Assembly (NCBI GenBank): GCA_034675265.1
Contig: JAUCDK010000022.1
Location: forward strand, 1-19,533
DNA length: 19,533 bases
Source: UBA7396 sp034675265
GTDB lineage: Bacteria > Patescibacteriota > Gracilibacteria > BD1-5 > UBA6164
Reading direction: 5' to 3'
Position 1 is the first letter of the stretch. Each line of letters begins with the position of its first letter. The position numbers and the translations under genes were made by a program. Shown piece by piece: positions 1 through 8,463 of the stretch. A model generated the notes under the pieces. The model ran no database searches, was not told the origin of the DNA, and worked only from the letters and a program-made list of their open reading frames with translations.

Positions 1-1422
1 AGAACATGATTTTGTATTTGAAGTACAGTATCCATTTTCCCAATGTTGATTTGAACTACAAGAATCATTATTATTGTAATTTCTTATACAAGAACCTCAA
101 GAAAGGTAGTATCCAGAGTTACAAGATTCAGCATAACAAGATCCCCAATAACTTCCATTCCAAGATTGTCTTCCGTATCCGTTAGAAACAGAACAAGATT
201 TTGTATTACTTACACAATATCCATTTTCTAAATGTTGATTTGAACCACAAGAATCATAATTATAGTTTCTTATACAAGAACCTCAAGAAAGATAATATCC
301 AGAGTTACAAGATTCAGCATAACATGAACTCCAAGAATATCCATTCCAAGATTGTCTTCCATATCAGTTCGAAACAGAACATGATCTTGTTTGGTATCAA
401 TTATCGTTCCAAGAACCGTTTGGAATACAAGAATTTCCAGATAAAGAATAACCATAATTACAAGAATCTACATAACATGAACTCCAAGAGTTTCCATTCC
501 AAGTTTGTCTTCCGTAACCATTATTAATAGAACAAGTTTTTGTATTTGAAATACAACTTCCTGCTTCATAATGTTGGTTATCTCAACAATAAAGATATTC
601 TTTTACACAAGACCCTCAAGAAAGATAATATCAAGCATTACAATTTTCAGCGTAACAAGTTCCCCAATAACTTCCATTCCAAGATTGTCTTCCACCTCAA
701 TTTGCTACAGAACAATATCTTGTTTGAGATGAATTATTACAATATCCATTATAACAATTATTATCCCAATAATTTGTATTATTTCTTACACATGAATTAT
801 TATTTACATAATATCATTCATTACATTGAATAATACTACAAGTTCCCCAAGAATATCCATCCCAATATTGATATCCATATCCATTATTAATAGAACATAC
901 TCTTTTAGTAGATTGGTTTGCAGGATTTATAGTTGTATTTGTAGTATTTGAAGTTGATGAATCTTTAATACATTCATTATCTTTATAAATATATCCCTTA
1001 ATACATTCTTTTTCTTCAATACCAAAAAGTTCATTTAATGTATTTGTAGAAGTGTTTAAAGCATTTAATTCTCTAGTTACTAGAGTATTTAAATACGTTA
1101 AAGCATCTCTTTCTACTTTTGTTGATCTTGTTTTTATTAATTTCGTAATATTTTTAGATGCTTGAGTATAGATCTCTTTCTTTTTTGTTGGACCGTATAT
1201 TGCAAGGCTTTTTTTGATTCTCTCAAATTGAGCTTCGATAACCTTTAAATTTTGAGAATCAATAGATGTAGGTTTTTTTAAATCTATAGAAACTTCAGGA
1301 GCTACAAAAGTTTTATTTGGATCAAAAATATCATCAAATAAATTCGCATGTGCTCAAAATGAAAATAAGAAAGAAATACAAAATGCAAGTGTAAATAAAA
1401 GTCTTTTTTTCATATTTTTCAT
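1..1422 (-). CDS. Secreted Cys-rich tandem-repeat surface protein (3' end off window)
   Basis: Not a named family that I recognise; probably an exported surface protein. Two in-frame ATGs (1420-1422 and 1411-1413) precede a clear signal peptide: a basic MKKR start, about 15 hydrophobic residues, then an AHA-type cleavage site around residue 26. A UGA-encoded Gly lies just before that site. A roughly 140-residue helical, Lys/Glu/Thr-rich region follows. From position 897 down to the left edge the protein is built of tandem units of 51-63 residues, each with about 6-8 cysteines. The pattern is C-S-x-x-NGYG-x-Q-x-W-(N/D)G-x-x-W-G-x-C-x4-C-N-x-x-Y-x-L...C. Most glycines in the GYG and LSGG positions are GGA or UGA. 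No UAA or UAG is in frame, so the gene continues beyond base 1. Even cysteine counts suggest disulfide-stabilised modules outside the cell, perhaps for adhesion; that role is inference. A related single module occurs in the protein at 12908-14566. Confidence 0.8.
4..897 (-). repeat. Array of ~150-190 bp coding repeats (Cys-rich modules)
   Basis: Taking the first Cys of each CS-x-x-NGYG module as the boundary, units begin at 897, 714, 534, 381, 195 and 6 (minus strand). Spacings are 183, 180, 153, 186 and 189 bp, all multiples of three. Five full units and the start of a sixth are visible. Neighbouring copies share long near-identical stretches, notably around 100-170, 300-360 and 640-700, which implies recent duplication or gene conversion. 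Confidence 0.85.
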
Positions 1423-1447
1423 ATGTTAATTATAAAGTCAAGGTAGC

Positions 1448-1474
1448 ATTATAATATTTTTTTTAAAAAGACAA
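1448..1474 (-). promoter_or_regulatory. Likely promoter of the Cys-rich repeat gene
   Basis: On the minus strand there is a perfect TATAAT at 1453-1448. A weak -35 candidate, TTGTCT, lies at 1474-1469 with a 15-nt spacer. Transcription would start near 1441, about 20-30 nt before the two candidate ATGs. The -35 and the short spacer are weak. Confidence 0.4.
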
Positions 1475-1476
1475 AT

Positions 1477-1502
1477 AAAAAACCAAGTTTTCTTGGTTTT
1501 TT
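1477..1502 (-). terminator. Intrinsic terminator after the STAS gene
   Basis: An 11-bp perfect stem (AAAAAACCAAG / CTTGGTTTTTT) with a 4-nt loop lies immediately after the UAA of the STAS gene. On the minus strand a T-run follows. It separates that gene from the downstream Cys-rich gene on the same strand. Confidence 0.8.
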
Positions 1503-1503
1503 A

Positions 1504-1854
1504 TTAAGATAAAGCTTCAATTGCTTGATGTACTGTGTCTACTGTTGGGATAATAGTCGTAATTCCAACTAATTCTAAAACATCTTTTACTCATTCATCA
1601 CAATCAGAAATATACATTTGTCATTCGTTTTCTTCTACATTAGAATAAATATCAGCAATGTATCAGATTGATTTTGAGTTTAAATATTTCAAGTTTGCAA
1701 GATTGAAAATAATTTTTTTCCCGGCAAAACCTCAGATGCCTTCATAAATAGCTGTAAATGTTTTGTCAGCATTTGTTTCATCTAATTCCCCAGAAAATTC
1801 AAATATTAAAATTCAATTTTGGTCTTTTTTGTTTACTTCTACTAAAGTTTCCAT
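1504..1854 (-). CDS. STAS-domain anti-sigma-factor antagonist (SpoIIAA/RsbV-like)
   Basis: A 116-residue protein made of a single STAS fold, the usual length for SpoIIAA/RsbV antagonists. These proteins bind an anti-sigma kinase when unphosphorylated and are switched off by phosphorylation of one Ser. The N-terminal strand (GILIFEFSGELDETNA), a central Asn-Leu-rich strand and the phosphorylation loop YLNSKSIGYI are visible. Ser60 aligns with the phospho-Ser; the usual Asp before it is Asn59. The C-terminal half ends in LVGITTIIPTVDT, the standard last strand-helix. Five UGA codons are read as Gly. It ends in tandem UAA codons. A PP2C phosphatase able to dephosphorylate such a protein lies at 4363-5574, which suggests a partner-switching pair. 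No HATPase kinase or sigma factor is in the window, so the target is unknown. It could also be a structural STAS protein without phospho-control. Confidence 0.88.
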
Positions 1855-1890
1855 ACAATGATTAAGTTATTAAATAATGTATACATTGAT

Positions 1891-1919
1891 ATTATATAAT
1901 AAAATAACAAAAAAATCAA
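1891..1919 (-). promoter_or_regulatory. Promoter of the STAS gene; palindromic -10
   Basis: On the minus strand TTGATT (1919-1914), a 17-nt spacer and a perfect TATAAT (1896-1891) give a start near 1884, about 30 nt before the ATG. The -10 sits inside the palindrome ATTATATAAT (1891-1900), which also presents TATAAT toward the divergent tsaE gene. I found no good -35 for that direction. Confidence 0.55.
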
Positions 1920-1955
1920 ATTTTTAATTACTTTTTACTTTATTATTTGCTATTT

Positions 1956-2354
1956 ATGGTTAGAAAATATTTTCTTTCTGATTTACAGGATATATCCCTT
2001 GATATTCAGCCAGGAGACATCATATTTTTACACGGAGATTTGGCTTCTGGAAAAACAACACTTTCAAAACATATTATAGGAAATATTTTATGAATTTCAG
2101 ATGAAGTAATCAGTCCAACTTATACATATTATAATAAATATTGAAAAAATATCTATCATTTTGATCTATATAGACTTTCAAATTATGATGAATTTTTTGC
2201 TATTTGATGAGAAGAAATATTAGAAAATTCAGATAATATTTCTCTTATTGAATGGCCAGAAATTATTGGAAAATATTTTTCTCCAACTATTGAAATATTT
2301 TTAAGAAAAACTCAAAATGAAGATGAAAGAGAAATAGAAATTATAAGAAAATAA
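1956..2354 (+). CDS. tsaE: tRNA t6A37 biosynthesis ATPase TsaE
   Basis: TsaE is the ATPase that works with TsaB and TsaD to make N6-threonylcarbamoyl-adenosine at position 37 of ANN-decoding tRNAs in the cytoplasm. The 132-residue product has the family landmarks in order: Walker A GDLASGKTT (residues 27-35), SPTYTYYNKY, HFDLYRL with the conserved DxYR, and LIEWPE. UGA occurs at expected Gly positions after ILG and in NKYG. The length is close to the usual 140-160 residues. It stands alone, divergent from the STAS gene and convergent with the VirB4-like gene, with TsaB and TsaD not nearby. The ATG at 1956 is the only start that leaves the full N-terminal strand before Walker A. Confidence 0.93.
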
Positions 2355-2378
2355 AAAACTGACTTTTGTCAGTTTTTT
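2353..2378. terminator. Bidirectional terminator shared by tsaE and the VirB4-like gene
   Basis: A perfect 11-bp stem (AAAAAACTGAC / GTCAGTTTTTT) with a TTTT loop and T/A tracts on both sides. The tsaE UAA (2352-2354) overlaps the left edge and the convergent gene's UAA (2377-2379) overlaps the right edge, so both stop codons lie within the terminator. Confidence 0.85.
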
Positions 2379-4251
2379 ATTTGTTTGGATTTGTTGAAAC
2401 GATTTGTTCTTCATAAAAACTTGCAATAACTTGAATTCAAACGTGTTCACTTCCAGCAAAAAATAATCATTGTCATACTGCAGAGTTGAGCAAAATATAT
2501 TTTTCTTGATCAGTGATTTTAAAAATATGTTGTAATGCGTCAATAGAAGCAGGGGATTGTTTGAGTAAAAGTTGTATTGAAGAGTTTGTTACGATAGGTT
2601 TTCCATAACTACTTCCAAGAAAATCTTCTACATCTTGAGTAATGGTAGTAACTCAAAGATTATATTTTCTGGCTCTTTTTACTAAACCAAATAAAAATTT
2701 TGCAGAATCTTCGTGTTGCATAATATTCCAAGCTTCGTCTATTACAAGAAGTCTTTTTTTATTTGAACTTCTTACTCTATTCCAAATATAAGAAAGAATT
2801 ATGTACATCGCAGTTGGTCTTAAAATATCATCAAGATCTCTTACTGAAAATACTTGTAATCATTCTTTTAAACTAATATTTGTAAGTTCTGAGAACACTC
2901 AAGAAAATATTCAAGTTGTATATTTTTCTAGTCTTTGAGTTAAATCACGAGCTCCATCCATTGTTTCTAATACACTGTATAAATCTTTCATGGTTGGAAT
3001 TTCTTTTCCAGTAATATCATCATCTTCAAGAGTGATTCATTTTAAGTTGTAGGTAACAATAATTGCTTTTTCCATAATTGAACTTTCATTTCCATTCAGA
3101 TTTCCAAGCATCAAATTCATAAGTCCAAGTAGATTTACGATAGCATCTCTAAGCAAATCTCCCGGTCTGATGTCTTTATCTTTTACTCAAAGTGGTAAAT
3201 CAAAAGGATTAATTCTTTCTCTTGAATTGAGCGAAACATCAAGATATGAACCTCAAACAGTATCTACGAGAGTTCTATATTCATTTTCAGGATCGATAAC
3301 AATTACATCAGTCCCCATCATAAGACTTCTAAGAATTTCCAATTTTACAGCGAACGATTTTCACCCTCAAGATTTTGCAAACACACACATATTTGCGTTT
3401 TCACTTTTAAATCTATCATACAAAATCAAAGAATTATTATGAGTATTTACTCAATATAAAATTCCATCATCATGTGAAAGTGTTGAACTTGAAAAAGGAA
3501 ATGTAGTTGAAAGTCATCCAGTTGAAATATTTCTGTATACTCATAATTCATCTCTTGCAAAAGGACCAGTTGAAATGAATCCTTGTTCACTTCTGAGATA
3601 TGATTGTTTTTGTAGTACATTTCTTCCTGCTAAAATAGTTTCTACATCTTTTCCTATTTTATTCAGTTTCTCTTCTGATTCAGCATAAAGTGTAATATAA
3701 AGTCAAAAGTGAAAATATTTTTCTTGTCATCTTGTTAGCTTTTCTCTGAGTTCTTCTACATCTTGAATTTGCGCATTGAGTCCAGGATCATTTACGAGTC
3801 ATTTTTCAGCATTAATACTTCTTTCTGAGTTTAATTGAGTCAGTCTTTTTCTTAAATATTTTTGAATATATGCACTATCAATAGGGTAAACATATAAACT
3901 CATATCGAATTTTGTATCCCAGTTGATGATAGGAGAAAGCCAATTTCATTCTAAAAAATTTGGATATGCGTAAACAAAAAATGTTTTTACAAAAGTATTA
4001 TTGATTTTTAATTTATCAGGAAATACTTTCATATAAGCAGGAGCAATCATATCTTTGATGTAAGCAAGAGCTTCTTTATATTCTTTTTCTGCTTTTATTA
4101 TTTCTTTATCTTCTTGTTTTGATGTATTTTTTACTCATTTTGTTTCTCAAACAGGAGTAATTTCTTTTTTTACTTCTTTAGTATCTTCAAATCCTACTGT
4201 ATCTCAAGAGTATCTTTTTCAAACAAGTTGTTTTAAATTTTCATTTTGCAT
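2377..4251 (-). CDS. VirB4/TraC-family type IV secretion or conjugation ATPase
   Basis: This 624-residue protein belongs to the VirB4/TraC group of hexameric ATPases that power type IV secretion, conjugation and related pilus machines at the inner membrane. A charged N-terminal region of about 60 residues precedes the VirB4 N-terminal domain. Walker A reads AKSGGGKSF (residues 292-300), two of its glycines being UGA, and is followed by DVIVIDPENEYRTL, the typical post-Walker strand. Walker B RLLVIDEAW lies near residue 500, and a TTITQDVEDFL motif and LLLKQSP follow, as in firmicute conjugation ATPases. No other secretion gene (VirB6, VirB8, VirD4, relaxase) is visible. It lies 111 bp downstream of the PP2C phosphatase on the same strand with no terminator between, so cotranscription is possible. 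A role in DNA uptake, pili or contact with a host cell is inference. Confidence 0.9.
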
Positions 4252-4362
4252 AGTATGACTTTAATAGTATTTGTTATATTTTATAAAAAAAATAGATTTT
4301 TAAAAATTTTCTTTTCTTTACAATTATTTTCTAGCTTTTAAGGTATATTTTTCTTCATAAAT

Positions 4363-5574
4363 TTATTCCCAATCCCATTCTGTGATAAAATCTTTTGAAA
4401 TATCTTCTGGAAAATCATTTTCTATTACGTTTGTCCCATTGTAGTGGGCTACTACCAGAGTAATATCATCAAATTGTTTATGTTTATATCATAAGAATTT
4501 TGATAATTCTATAGTAATATTATTAAAAACTCCTCTTGCTGTTTTTATTCCTGAACCTGATAAAGTTGGAGAATTTTGAATAGCATCAATAAGTCTTTGT
4601 TCTCAAAACATTACTTCATTTCCATCTTTTTGTCTTCTGTTTAAACTTTCAGTAATTCCATCAGTATATAAGACCACAATATCATTTTTTTCAAATTTAA
4701 TTTCTTGTTCTTTGAGAATTTTATGAACATTTTTTGTCATTCCTAGAGCTAATCATCCAGACTTTATTTTAAAACATTTATTTAAAGAGTGTTTATAAAT
4801 AATGAGATACTCATGTCATGCTCCAGTCATAAAAAGTCTTTTTTCATTTTCATTCCATCTTAAGAGAAGTAATGTCATCAAAATATTTGATTTTACACGA
4901 GGTTTTAGGATTTCATTGGTATTGGCAAGAATTTCATTTCATTTTTTAAATATTTTTGAAAATCAACTTACTAACGCATTTACCATCACCATTACAAATC
5001 AAGCACCAACTCAGTGTCCCGTTGCATCTCAAACATAAATATAATAATTATCATTTCATTTTATGATATCATAACTATCTCAACCGATTTCTCATGCTGG
5101 TTTTGATTTTGCAATTACTTTTAGAGAAGGGATTTCTTCTTGTTTTTTATTTAAAAGTTTTTCTTGTAGTTCTGTAGCTAATTGAACTTCTCATTTAATA
5201 GCTTTTCCAGATGTAAATTCTTCTTTAATGTTTTTTAAGGAATTTAAAACCATATCAAAAAAGAGTAACACATGCCTAATATTTGGATTTGAATAGTCAG
5301 TTTTTATATTAATATTTTCTCATTTTGTTTTTCCATTCATGAAGTTCATAATATGGAATTGAAGTTCATCAATAGGTTTTTTATAAGCATTTGTAATAAT
5401 TAAACTAATAACAAGTGACTCTATTAAAAGAACTAAAATAATCCATATAATATTCACCGTTCAAACACTTTCACTTAAAGAGTCTATAAAAAAAACAAAT
5501 CCAAGATTTGATAAAATAATCAGAGTTATGACGATATTTATTCACAAGTCAAAGTATTTTTTTGAGTATTTCAT
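4363..5574 (-). CDS. Membrane-bound SpoIIE/RsbU-type PP2C Ser/Thr phosphatase
   Basis: The 403-residue product has two N-terminal membrane helices (about residues 10-33 and 40-62). A HAMP-like segment containing KPIDELQ follows, then a SpoIIE-family PP2C domain from about residue 120. Landmarks are the linker helix ATELQEKLL, KPAGEIGGDSYD (metal-binding Asp, about residue 160), VGDATGHGVGAGFVM (second metal site, about 180), VVLYTDGITES and the final DDITLVV near 365. Such enzymes dephosphorylate STAS antagonists in partner-switching pathways; the STAS protein at 1504-1854 is the obvious candidate substrate. The N-terminus has no large sensor domain, so the signal may be sensed by the membrane or HAMP part. 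Several conserved glycines are UGA. The start at 5574 is supported by a promoter just upstream. Confidence 0.9.
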
Positions 5575-5602
5575 AGGTCAAAATTATATTATTTTTTTTT
5601 AC

Positions 5603-5631
5603 ATTATACCACAAAAAAAATATTTTTGCAA
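5603..5631 (-). promoter_or_regulatory. Promoter of the PP2C phosphatase gene
   Basis: On the minus strand TTGCAA (5631-5626), exactly 17 nt, and a perfect TATAAT (5608-5603). Predicted start near 5596, giving a leader of about 20 nt to the ATG at 5574. No Shine-Dalgarno sequence is present. Confidence 0.6.
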
Positions 5632-5816
5632 AGTTTTTAACATTAATTTAAAACTAAAATTGAAAAACACTTCTTTTATAAATATAATCTCAGAGTATTT
5701 TAAGTTTGTTTTTTACAAATAAAAACATTTTTTCTCTTAAAATAAAGAAAAAATTTGTATAAAAAAATAGAACATACGGGAAAAGTAAAAAATATACCTG
5801 CAAAATGAATTGCAAA

Positions 5817-5841
5817 AAAGTGAAATAATTTTTTTCACTTT
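5817..5841. promoter_or_regulatory. 9-bp hairpin upstream of ftsA
   Basis: AAAGTGAAA (5817-5825) pairs perfectly with TTTCACTTT (5833-5841) around a 7-nt loop, 33 bp before the ftsA start. On the plus strand no clean T-run follows. Read on the minus strand the stem leads into TTTTTTG, so it could terminate antisense transcription. It may equally be a leader structure for ftsA. Confidence 0.4.
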
Positions 5842-5874
5842 GAAACTTTAATTTTCTAACATTTAATAAAGTTT

Positions 5875-7110
5875 ATGAGTATTGAAAACGCTATCACTTG
5901 TATTGATATATGAAGTTCCAAAATAAGGACTGTTATATGAACTTTTGAAGGAGAAGATAACAGCCACTTACATATATTATGAGTTGGAATTTCAGATTCA
6001 AATGCAATTAGAAAAGGGAATATTCTTGATATGGAGGAATTCAAATCAAATATAGATAAATCTCTTGAAGAAGCTGAAAAAATGGCTTGAGAACAAGTTT
6101 CAGGAGCATTTATTTCATTTAATTCTTCTTCATTTGATGTAGTAGATAATAAATGAATTATTGCTATTTCTTGAGAAGAAATTTGACCATCAGATATTGA
6201 GAGAGTTCTTGATATGGCAAAAAATGGGATGAGTCTTCCAAATAGAGAAGTATTAAAAGTTATTCCTGATAATTTTGTGGTTGATTTGGAGGAAGGTATT
6301 AAATCACCAATCTGAATGAGCGCAAGAAAATTAGAAGTAAGAGCAAATATATTTTCAATTAGTACAAATGTTTTAAATAACATTAAAAAATCAATTGAAG
6401 ATGTAGGAATTGAAGTCTATGATGTATTTCCAAATCTTATCTCAGCTCCAGAATGAGTATTAACAAAAAGACAAAAAGAATTATGAGTAGTATGTATTGA
6501 TATTTGAGCTTCAACAACTTGAGTAACAGTATATGAAGAGGGAAGTTTGAAATTTTCAAAAATTATTCCTATTGGATGAGATAGTGTTACCAATGATATT
6601 GCACTTTGAGTGAGAACATCTATTGATACTGCTGAAAAATTAAAATTAGAATTTGGTCAATTATCTTTAGATAAAGAAGAAGGTTTAAAAGATGTAGAAA
6701 TTGATCTTTCAAAAATTTCAAAATGAGAAGAAGGGAGTGTATCTGAATTATATCTTTCAAAAATCATTACCGCAAGATATGAAGAAATTTTATTTTTCAT
6801 AAGAGAAGAATTAAGAAAAATAGGAAGAGATGGAATGCTTCCTGAATGAGCTGTTTTAGTCGGTTCAGGAGCGAAAATGAAATGATTGGTAGACTTATCA
6901 AAAGATGTTTTAAGATTACCAGTAGTTATAGGAATACCAACTATTGATGATTTTGTTTCTGATACTTCAGTAAATGATCCATCTTTTGCTTGAGTATTAT
7001 GAACGATTATAATTGCTAATAGATATAGAGACGCAAGAAGCACTATTTCATTTAATTTTGGTTCTATCTTTGGTTCTATTACAAAAGTATTTAAAAAACT
7101 TTTACCTTAA
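5875..7110 (+). CDS. ftsA: Cell division actin homologue FtsA
   Basis: FtsA is the actin-fold ATPase that anchors FtsZ filaments to the membrane and recruits the divisome. The 411-residue product shows the phosphate-1 motif DIGSSK (residues 11-16, Gly from UGA) and the 1C domain after KGNILDMEEF. Phosphate-2 CIDIGASTTGVTVYEEG follows and the adenosine motif VLVGSGAKMKGL lies near residue 330. It ends in a C-terminal amphipathic tail FGSITKVFKKLL, the membrane-targeting helix. The length is normal. It contains many UGA codons, so under the standard code it would look like debris, and its reverse strand gives a spurious frame at 5856-6383. It is followed 24 bp later by ftsZ and certainly forms an operon with it. 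No ftsQ or mur genes precede it. Confidence 0.95.
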
Positions 7111-7134
7111 TAATTAATATTTAATTTTATATAT

Positions 7135-8310
7135 ATGATGAAAAAAGACGAAAAACTAAAAAGACTTTTATCTGGAAATGTATCATCTGGTCCAGAAGAA
7201 ATAAGAGTTGGGAGTTATATTTCTCCAGTAGCAAATATTAAAGTAGTATGAGTATGATGAGGTTGAGGAAATGCAGTAAATAGAATGATCGAAGCATCTT
7301 TAGAATGAGTAGAATTTTTAGCAGTAAATACAGATTCACAAGCACTTTATAGTTCATTAGCTGAGAAAAAAATCAATGTTTGAAGAGCTACTACTGGTGG
7401 TCTTGGAGCTTGAGCAAATCCAGATATGTGAAAAAAAGCTGCTGAAGAATCATCTGAAGAAATTAAAGCAGCACTTGAATGAGCTGATATGGTATTTATT
7501 ACTTGTGGTCTTGGATGAGGAACAGGTTCTGGAGCTGCACCAGTTATTGCTGAAATTGCAAAAGGTTTAGGAGCACTCACAGTTTGAGTAGTTACAAAAC
7601 CATTTTCATTCGAAGGACAATCAAGAGCTTCAAAAGCACTTGATGCATATAATGCTTTAAGAGATAAAGTTGATACATTAATTACTATCCCAAATGATAG
7701 AATTTTAACTATTATTGATAAAAAAACTCCACTTTTAGATGCATTTTCAATTGTTGATGAAGTGTTAAGAGAATGAGTTCAATGAGTTTCTGATTTAATT
7801 ACTCAACCAGGACTTATTAACGTAGACTTTGCGGACGTGAAATCAGTTATGAAAAATGCTTGATCTGCATTAATGGGAATTTGATATGGTTCTTGAGAAA
7901 ATAGAGCTGTTGAAGCAGCAAGAGCAGCAATTGACTCTCCACTTTTAGAGTTATCAATTGCTTGAGCAAAAGGACTTCTTTTCAATATTACTGGTGGCAC
8001 TGACTTAAGTATGTTTGAAGTAGATGAAGCAGCAAAAATTATTACTGAATCAGTAGATAGAGATGCAAATATTATTTTCGGTACAACTATTAATGATAGC
8101 TATACTGGAGAATTAAAAATTACGGTAGTTGCAACTGGATTTGATGAAGAATCAAATAAAAACTTCCAAGCAAATACTCAAACATCAAAAGTTTCTCCTT
8201 TTGGTAGAAAAACACTTTGAGATTCTAAACCTCAAGTTTCTGCACAAAGAGAAGTACAAAAAGAACAAGATGATTTGGATGTACCAGCATTTTTAAGAAA
8301 AAAAATATAA
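7135..8310 (+). CDS. ftsZ: Cell division GTPase FtsZ
   Basis: FtsZ is the tubulin-like GTPase that forms the division ring. The 391-residue product has the nucleotide-binding loop VVGVGGGGGNAVNRM (about 37-51), in which four of the glycines are UGA. It also has NTDSQAL, the tubulin signature GLGGGTGSGAAP and the T7-loop region with NVDFADVKSVM. The C-terminal peptide DVPAFLRKK is the conserved motif bound by FtsA. A roughly 40-residue variable linker precedes it. Two adjacent ATGs (7135 and 7138) are possible starts; neither has a Shine-Dalgarno sequence. A strong terminator follows, ending the ftsA-ftsZ operon. This gene is the clearest single proof that UGA means Gly here. Confidence 0.97.
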
Positions 8311-8314
8311 TAAT

Positions 8315-8343
8315 AAAAAAAGTGATTAAAAATCACTTTTTTT
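8315..8343 (+). terminator. Intrinsic terminator of the ftsA-ftsZ operon
   Basis: A 13-bp perfect stem (7 A, GTGATT / AATCAC, 7 T) with an AAA loop starts 4 bp after the ftsZ UAA. The strand ends in a run of T. Confidence 0.85.
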
Positions 8344-8372
8344 CTCTAAAAATAAGCTTTAGAAGATAAAAT

Positions 8373-8399
8373 TTGATTTTTTGAAAAAATACATATAAT
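8373..8399 (+). promoter_or_regulatory. Promoter of the nusA-rplI-ruvX operon
   Basis: A perfect TATAAT at 8394-8399 with TTGATT at 8373-8378 (15-nt spacer, slightly short). The predicted start near 8406 lies inside the alternative upstream reading frame beginning at 8404, which argues that nusA begins at 8464. Confidence 0.55.
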
Positions 8400-8409
8400 A
8401 GCAATGAAG

Positions 8410-8437
8410 AGACGAGAATTTGCAAAAATTCTCGTCT
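8410..8437 (+). promoter_or_regulatory. Perfect 12-bp GCAA-loop hairpin in the nusA leader
   Basis: AGACGAGAATTT (8410-8421) pairs with AAATTCTCGTCT (8426-8437) around a GCAA tetraloop, a GNRA type. A G-U pair can extend it to 13. It would sit at the very 5' end of the predicted transcript, 26 nt before the start codon. No T-run follows, so it is not a standard terminator; a stability element or a regulatory target is more likely. It is unusually GC-containing for this window. Confidence 0.6.
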
Positions 8438-8463
8438 TAATTTATAAAAATAATTATTTGCTT

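Larger units (their letters stand above)
5575..5874. other. 300-bp divergent intergenic region before ftsA
   Basis: Very A+T-rich and without a supportable gene; the reading frames here are short and of low complexity. It holds the phosphatase promoter, a short TGCAA...TTGCA inverted repeat (5799-5814) and a 9-bp hairpin (5817-5841). A TATAAA at 5758-5763 could be the ftsA -10, but I found no convincing -35. Confidence 0.5.

Noticed and set aside
201..833. Plus-strand open frames rich in Asn, His and Tyr
   Set aside because: They are antisense reflections of the Cys-rich repeat array; their periodic sequence follows the repeats, and the minus strand has a signal peptide and conserved cysteines.
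4..897. Regularly spaced direct repeats resembling a CRISPR array
   Set aside because: Units are about 150-190 bp, multiples of three, and encode Cys-rich modules; there are no short repeats with unique spacers and no cas genes.
5856..6383. 175-residue minus-strand frame
   Set aside because: It is opposite ftsA, which reads through in code 25 with all actin-family motifs; the antisense frame has no family resemblance.
8404..8463. Upstream start for nusA adding 20 residues
   Set aside because: The added part coincides with a perfect hairpin and the predicted transcription start, contains rare CGA, and does not match the NusA N-terminus.
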